From Acidobacteriota bacterium (lineage in GTDB: Bacteria > Acidobacteriota > Terriglobia > Terriglobales > Acidobacteriaceae), in assembly GCA_003225055.1 (NCBI GenBank), contig QIAU01000171.1, positions 1 through 46,750 of the forward strand: a stretch of DNA of 46,750 nucleotides. Direction: 5' to 3'. The position numbers were made by a program, and so were the translations under genes. Below, piece by piece: positions 43,127-46,750 of this stretch (its first letter is position 1; every line of letters starts with the position of its first letter). Under the pieces are notes generated by a model. That model ran no database searches. It worked only from the letters and a program-made list of their open reading frames with translations, and was not told the origin of the DNA.

Positions 43127-44305
43127 ATGCCAGAAGCCACTTTGACCGCAGAACATCCCACTCCACTCAACGCGCTCACCGACGACGAAATTTTATTCCG
43201 CGACAACGTTCGGCAGTTTGCTGAAGAAAAAGTGCGTCCCCTCTCCAAGGAAATGGATGAGAAGGGCGTTTTCGACCAGGATCTGGTCCTGCAGTTCTTC
43301 CAACTCGGCCTGATGGGAATCGAGGTTCCTGAGCAATACGGCGGTGGAGCCGGTTCGTTTTTCGAGGCCATCCTGGCCGTCGAAGAACTTTCCCGGGCAG
43401 ACGCCTCGGCAGGGGTCGTGGTTGACGTTCAAAATACGCTGGTCAACAACGCTCTGCTGCGCTGGTCGAATGAAGAGCAGAAAAAGCGTTACCTGCCCAG
43501 GCTGGCGGCGAACACCGTCGGCGCCTACGCCCTCAGCGAGGCGGGCTCAGGGTCCGATGCCTTCGCGCTCGAAACCAAGGCCGAACTCAAAGGCAGCGAC
43601 TATGTCCTGAACGGGCGCAAACTCTGGATCACTAATGGCAAGGAAGCAGGCGTGTTCATTCTGTTCGCCACCATTGATCGCGCAGCCGGCTACAAGGGAA
43701 TTACCGCTTTCATCATCGAAAAGAATTTCCCGGGTTTCACGGTCGGCAAGAAAGAAGACAAGTTGGGAATTCGCGCCTCATCTACCTGCGAACTGATCCT
43801 GGAAGACTGCCGCGTACCCAAAGCCAATGTCCTCGGTGAGGCGGGCAAGGGGTACAAGATCGCCATCGGGACACTGAATGAAGGCCGCATCGGCATCGGC
43901 GCGCAGATGGTTGGCGTAGCGCGTGGAGCATGGGAATACGCCTGCAAGTACGCCCAGGAACGCAAGCAGTTCGGAAAATCTATCGCCGATTTTCAGGCCA
44001 TCCAGTTTCAAGTGGCACAGATGGCCACAGAAATCGAAGCGGCGCGTCTCCTGGTGTACAACTCTGCTCGCATGAAAGATGCCGGCATGAACTTCGTCAA
44101 AGAAGCCGCCATGACCAAGCTGTTCTGCTCCCAGGTGGCAGAGCGCGTGACTTCCCTGGCCATCGAGGTCTATGGCGGGTACGGGTTCACGAAGGATTAC
44201 CCGGTCGAAAAATACTGGCGTGACTCGAAGATCGGGAAGATTTACGAAGGCACTTCGAACATGCAACTGCAGACCATCGCCAAGTTGGTGCTGGGCGGCA
44301 AGTAG
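43127..44305 (+). CDS. Acyl-CoA dehydrogenase
   Basis: The FAD flavoenzyme makes the trans-2 double bond of acyl-CoA, the first step of beta-oxidation or branched-chain acyl-CoA breakdown. It passes electrons to ETF. At 392 residues it is of normal length. Signatures are YALSEAGSGSDAFALET, KLWITNGKEAG, FGKSIADFQAIQF, YGGYGFTKDYPVEKYWRDSK and IGKIYEGTSNMQ. The catalytic Glu in the last motif is at about residue 374, the position used by short- and medium-chain enzymes. The ATG at 43127 follows GAGGGTAC. No ETF genes are adjacent. Confidence 0.95.
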   Translation: MPEATLTAEHPTPLNALTDDEILFRDNVRQFAEEKVRPLSKEMDEKGVFDQDLVLQFFQLGLMGIEVPEQYGGGAGSFFEAILAVEELSRADASAGVVVDVQNTLVNNALLRWSNEEQKKRYLPRLAANTVGAYALSEAGSGSDAFALETKAELKGSDYVLNGRKLWITNGKEAGVFILFATIDRAAGYKGITAFIIEKNFPGFTVGKKEDKLGIRASSTCELILEDCRVPKANVLGEAGKGYKIAIGTLNEGRIGIGAQMVGVARGAWEYACKYAQERKQFGKSIADFQAIQFQVAQMATEIEAARLLVYNSARMKDAGMNFVKEAAMTKLFCSQVAERVTSLAIEVYGGYGFTKDYPVEKYWRDSKIGKIYEGTSNMQLQTIAKLVLGGK

Positions 44306-44574
44306 ATCAGAAGGACGGGCGAGGTGCCTGCGCGTTAGTGCCAAACTGGGAAAGTCCTTGCTGGATACGGCTTTTAGAGGGCCAACCAGGACACGATGGG
44401 GCATGGCAAGTGACAGCCCGTAACGAAGGCTGGTTACCGCTTATGTGCAGCGAGTTGCAGTCGACGGGGGCGCGCGGGACCGGCAATTTGCATGTAACTA
44501 ACATTTATTCAGCTACTTAGGTTTCAGACAACTGATGGTGCATTAGCTGCAATCTGAGGATTTGCCTGCTGCTC

Positions 44575-45009
44575 TTGGGGCCCAGATCGGGGTGCTACTT
44601 GCTGTCGCCAGAGTCACTGAATGAAACGCTGAGCGAGCCTAAGAAGAAAATTTCCTTGCTCCCGGCTCTCACGGTACTTTTTGTGATCTCCTACGGCATG
44701 ATGAGCATGCTGATTATCGAGCAGGGGGACACGATCAACTCGCAACGCTGGCTGATTAAGCAGTTGTTTGTCGACAGTAGCGAGCTGACAGCACTCAAAG
44801 GTAAGGCTATCCAGCAGCAGAATGCCGAGGCTCAGGCCCAAGCCAAGGCAGGCGCCAAGACCCAGGCGCAAGCCCCGTCGAAACAGGTTCCAGCCCCGCC
44901 CCAGGCAAAAGAGAATGCGAACAACAAGGTTAGGAAGGCTGCTCCCCAGCATCCTCCGAAGCCGGCTTCAGATGTAACCGATGCGCGTCGGATTGTGGTT
45001 TCAATTTGA
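44575..45009 (+). CDS. Small hypothetical protein with one membrane helix and Ala/Gln-rich tail
   Basis: A 144-residue frame. The conserved part seems to begin at ETLSEPKKKISLLP, preceded by possible start codons TTG 44575 and TTG 44599, neither with a good Shine-Dalgarno. One transmembrane helix (LPALTVLFVISYGMMSMLII) follows a basic cytoplasmic N-terminus. The outer part has QRWLIKQLFVDSSELTALKG. A Gln/Ala repeat-like segment (AEAQAQAKAGAKTQAQA) and a Pro/Lys-rich tail follow. It resembles acidobacterial hypothetical proteins. It precedes another lineage-specific small protein by 20 bases and probably shares its transcript. Confidence 0.65.
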   Translation: MGPRSGCYLLSPESLNETLSEPKKKISLLPALTVLFVISYGMMSMLIIEQGDTINSQRWLIKQLFVDSSELTALKGKAIQQQNAEAQAQAKAGAKTQAQAPSKQVPAPPQAKENANNKVRKAAPQHPPKPASDVTDARRIVVSI

Positions 45010-45028
45010 TAGACCTTGCGAGAAACCA

Positions 45029-45277
45029 ATGAAGACCCTGGTGGCAGGACTTCTTCTGTTTTCCATCCCCGGCTTCCGTGATATCCCGTCTCCCAAGAAA
45101 CCCACCGATCCGGTGCTGGCTCGGACCCACCAGACCGGACGGTGGTACCTCGCTGAAAGCGGACACGCGGTTTTCTGCTCTGGTCCGGTCATTACCGTCA
45201 ACATGGGCGATGGCGGACTGCGCAAGGTGGCTACCTACTGCCGAGGAAGCAAGCCGCTGGTACCGCTAAAAGAGTAG
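45029..45277 (+). CDS. Small exported conserved hypothetical protein
   Basis: The 82-residue product has a short signal-like start (MKTLVAGLLLFSIPGF). DIPSPKKPTDPVLARTH, GRWYLAESGHAVFCSG and RKVATYCRGSKPLVPLKE follow. Two cysteines may form a disulfide. I recall near-identical small proteins in acidobacteria, with no known role. The ATG at 45029 is 19 bases after the stop of the previous gene; the ribosome-binding site is weak. Confidence 0.68.
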   Translation: MKTLVAGLLLFSIPGFRDIPSPKKPTDPVLARTHQTGRWYLAESGHAVFCSGPVITVNMGDGGLRKVATYCRGSKPLVPLKE

Positions 45278-45423
45278 AAGCTGATTCGGCGGATGTGGAA
45301 TTTCTTCTCAATTCGTTAGTCGAATACATTCCTTTTCGTTTGCGCCTGATTCTTGTACAAACTCGCCATCGTTCCTAACATCCAAGGATGGACTTGCTAA
45401 ATTGCTGTAAGGGGGCGAGCGCT

Positions 45424-45543
45424 ATGGCTTCAGGCCCGATGCCCGAACCCCTGACTCACCAGGAGGTTGACACAGAACAAGAGCCCGATTTTTCGCCATC
45501 CCGACCGGCTGGCCGAAGTACCGCATCGCAGGAGGAGGAATAA
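45424..45543 (+). CDS. Possible very short acidic protein
   Basis: The 39-residue frame begins MASGPMPEPLTHQEVD and ends RSTASQEEE. A good AAGGGGGCGAG lies upstream of its ATG. It is Pro/Glu-rich and predicted disordered. Its stop lies 30 bases before the next start, so it might be translated together with that gene. No family recognised. Confidence 0.45.
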   Translation: MASGPMPEPLTHQEVDTEQEPDFSPSRPAGRSTASQEEE

Positions 45544-45573
45544 TCCGCGTCTCAATCTGAAGGAAGACAAGAC

Positions 45574-46278
45574 TTGGCTTCAGCAGGAAGCAAGGGGGCA
45601 GGTGCGAGCACTCAGCCGGCTTACACGCTAGAATTACGCGCCGCCGATCAACGAAGGCAGATCCACAGTTCCGTGACGGAATTCACGTCACAGCTTCGAG
45701 AAAAGCTTGACGTCAAGAGAAACGTGCGGGCGCACCTTCCGGTACTCTCGGGCGCGACTGCCGTTTTTGGTCTCTTGGCTGTTCACCTGCTTGTAATTCC
45801 GCGGCTTCGCCCCCCAAATTTCGCAGATCAACGGCTCATCGAGGAGAACACCATGGCAGTTGTGAACAGCCTAGCCGGCGCCCTGAGCCGCCGGATGTCC
45901 AAGAGTATCTCGCCCAAAGGCCATGCCATTGCCGATTACATCGCGGTCGCGGCCTTCTTCATTAGCGGAGCTCTTTTCTGGCGACGCCACAAGCGGGCCG
46001 CGATGAGCGCGTTCATCTGCGGTGGCGCTGAGCTGGCGCTGAACCTGCTGACGGATTATCCCGGAGGTGTAAGACCGGCTATCACCCTGGCAACCCACTC
46101 CAAACTCGACTTGGGGCTGGCTGCGGTAACCGCGGGTATGCCGGAGTTCATGGACTTTGAAGATGATCCGGAAAAATCATTCTTCCTGGTCCAAAGCGGC
46201 GCGATGACCGTGCTGGCGAACCTCACCGAGTTCCACCCGGAACGCACCTTGGGGAAAAGACTGCGGAAGGCGGCGTAA
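45574..46278 (+). CDS. Two-part membrane protein: DUF3618-like N-terminus joined to a hydrophobic domain
   Basis: The 234-residue frame starts with TTG after GAAGGAAGAC. Residues about 20-75 (ELRAADQRRQIHSSVTEFTS, LREKLDVKRNVRAHL) plus a transmembrane helix (GATAVFGLLAVHLLVIP) look like a DUF3618/YqjD-type protein. From residue 94 a new region begins, MAVVNSLAGALSRRMSK, with hydrophobic segments (AVAAFFISGALFW) and LLTDYPGGVRPAITLATHSK. Its internal ATG at 45853 has its own GAGGAGAACACC. In relatives the two parts appear as separate proteins. So this may be a fusion, or two genes joined by a lost stop codon. Confidence 0.65.
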   Translation: MASAGSKGAGASTQPAYTLELRAADQRRQIHSSVTEFTSQLREKLDVKRNVRAHLPVLSGATAVFGLLAVHLLVIPRLRPPNFADQRLIEENTMAVVNSLAGALSRRMSKSISPKGHAIADYIAVAAFFISGALFWRRHKRAAMSAFICGGAELALNLLTDYPGGVRPAITLATHSKLDLGLAAVTAGMPEFMDFEDDPEKSFFLVQSGAMTVLANLTEFHPERTLGKRLRKAA

Positions 46279-46295
46279 GCAGATCCACATTCATG

Positions 46296-46400
46296 TCTGT
46301 CATCCTGTCAAACCCAGCGTGGCGAAATATCTCGCGTGCACAATTTCACAGGTCGGCACCCCAGATCCTTCATTCAGGCTGCTCAAGATGACGACCTGTG
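46296..46400. repeat. Degenerate intergenic repeat sequence
   Basis: The segment runs from CATCCTGTCAAACCCAGC to CAGGCTGCTCAAGATGACG. It resembles the repeat near 15.4 kb. It lies between two genes and is not coding. Confidence 0.35.
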
Positions 46401-46452
46401 GTCCGGGTTCCCCAGCCAGCGGCGCTGCCCAAAATCCGGTACATTTGTCTAC

Positions 46453-46750
46453 ATGCCGAGGTTCGAGAAGCATATCTTTGTCTGCTGTAACCAGCGGCCC
46501 GAGGGGCATCCTCGCGGATGCTGTGATCCGGAGGGCAAAGCCGAACTGCAGTGGATTTTCAAACAGAAACTCGCCGCGCGCGGTCTGAAACACAAGGTAC
46601 GGGCTAACAAGTCAGGATGTCTGGATCAATGCGAGCACGGGCCCAATCTAGTCGTCTATCCGGAGGGCGTGTGGTACGGCCGGGTCACCGCGGCCGATGT
46701 TGATGAGATTATCGACTCCCACATCATCGGTGGACGCCCGGTCGAGAGGC
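46453..46750 (+). CDS. (2Fe-2S) ferredoxin-domain (thioredoxin-like) protein, 3' truncated by window edge
   Basis: From ATG 46453 the frame runs open to the window end (99 codons) and reads MPRFEKHIFVCCNQR, HPRGCCDPEGKAELQWIF, KVRANKSGCLDQCEHGPNLV and VYPEGVWYGRVTAADVDEII. This is the thioredoxin-like [2Fe-2S] ferredoxin fold. The likely ligands are Cys11, Cys24, Cys56 and Cys60 (GCLDQC). Such small ferredoxins carry electrons in the cytoplasm. It is probably nearly complete, as relatives are about 100-110 residues long. Confidence 0.88.
   Translation, partial: MPRFEKHIFVCCNQRPEGHPRGCCDPEGKAELQWIFKQKLAARGLKHKVRANKSGCLDQCEHGPNLVVYPEGVWYGRVTAADVDEIIDSHIIGGRPVER

Overview
The window looks like chromosomal DNA of an acidobacterium, most likely class Terriglobia (Koribacter-like). 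This rests on recalled family resemblance, not a search. Supporting signs are moderately GC-rich DNA, several lineage-typical hypothetical proteins (for example 20508-21656, 37767-38225 and 45029-45277), an S8 protease ending in VIWG repeats, and housekeeping genes of the expected type (alaS, ilvE, pilT, recX, ubiX).

Layout. 1-300: the right end of an IS200/IS605-type element with a truncated tnpB, abutting ubiX (241-921). 1321-5842: small hypothetical proteins, a secreted beta-lactamase-fold hydrolase and a Clp-type AAA+ ATPase with a clear terminator. 6226-21656: the ordinary core, with a DUF4015 glycoside-hydrolase-like protein, ilvE, a DinB-fold protein, pilT, recX, a decayed Y1 transposase, alaS with an unusual internal insertion, a SpoIIAA/STAS-like protein, a Rieske oxygenase, a lytic transglycosylase, an AMIN/amidase_3 amidase and a DUF6599-like membrane protein. 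Several transcription units end in clear intrinsic terminators.

22.5-37.3 kb is accessory and eroded. It holds long stretches without recognisable genes, a PilZ protein, a choice-of-anchor protein, the VIWG-repeat protease with a membrane partner, lone receiver proteins, a degenerate receiver fused to a membrane trypsin-like protease, a dead IS66-type accessory gene, two integrase C-terminal remnants, a 3'-half tRNA-Glu fragment and an intact tRNA-Thr(CGU). A 38-bp copy of the tRNA-Thr 3' half recurs 1.6 kb downstream. Between the two copies sits a small element with a VapBC-type module and a 406-bp near-identical tandem duplication of the toxin's 3' part plus paired palindromes.

37.7-46.75 kb returns to core-like content: a secreted hypothetical protein, a SET-domain protein, a frameshifted AI-2E-family permease, a membrane Ser/Thr kinase next to a MerR-HTH/TPR protein, an acyl-CoA dehydrogenase, small lineage proteins, and a [2Fe-2S] ferredoxin-like gene running off the right edge.

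The most interesting parts are the tRNA-Thr att-flanked VapBC mini-element, the pseudo-receiver/protease fusion, the VIWG-repeat protease with twin upstream palindromes, and ubiX restarted from a transposon end. All functional statements come from reading motifs by eye; no database search was run.
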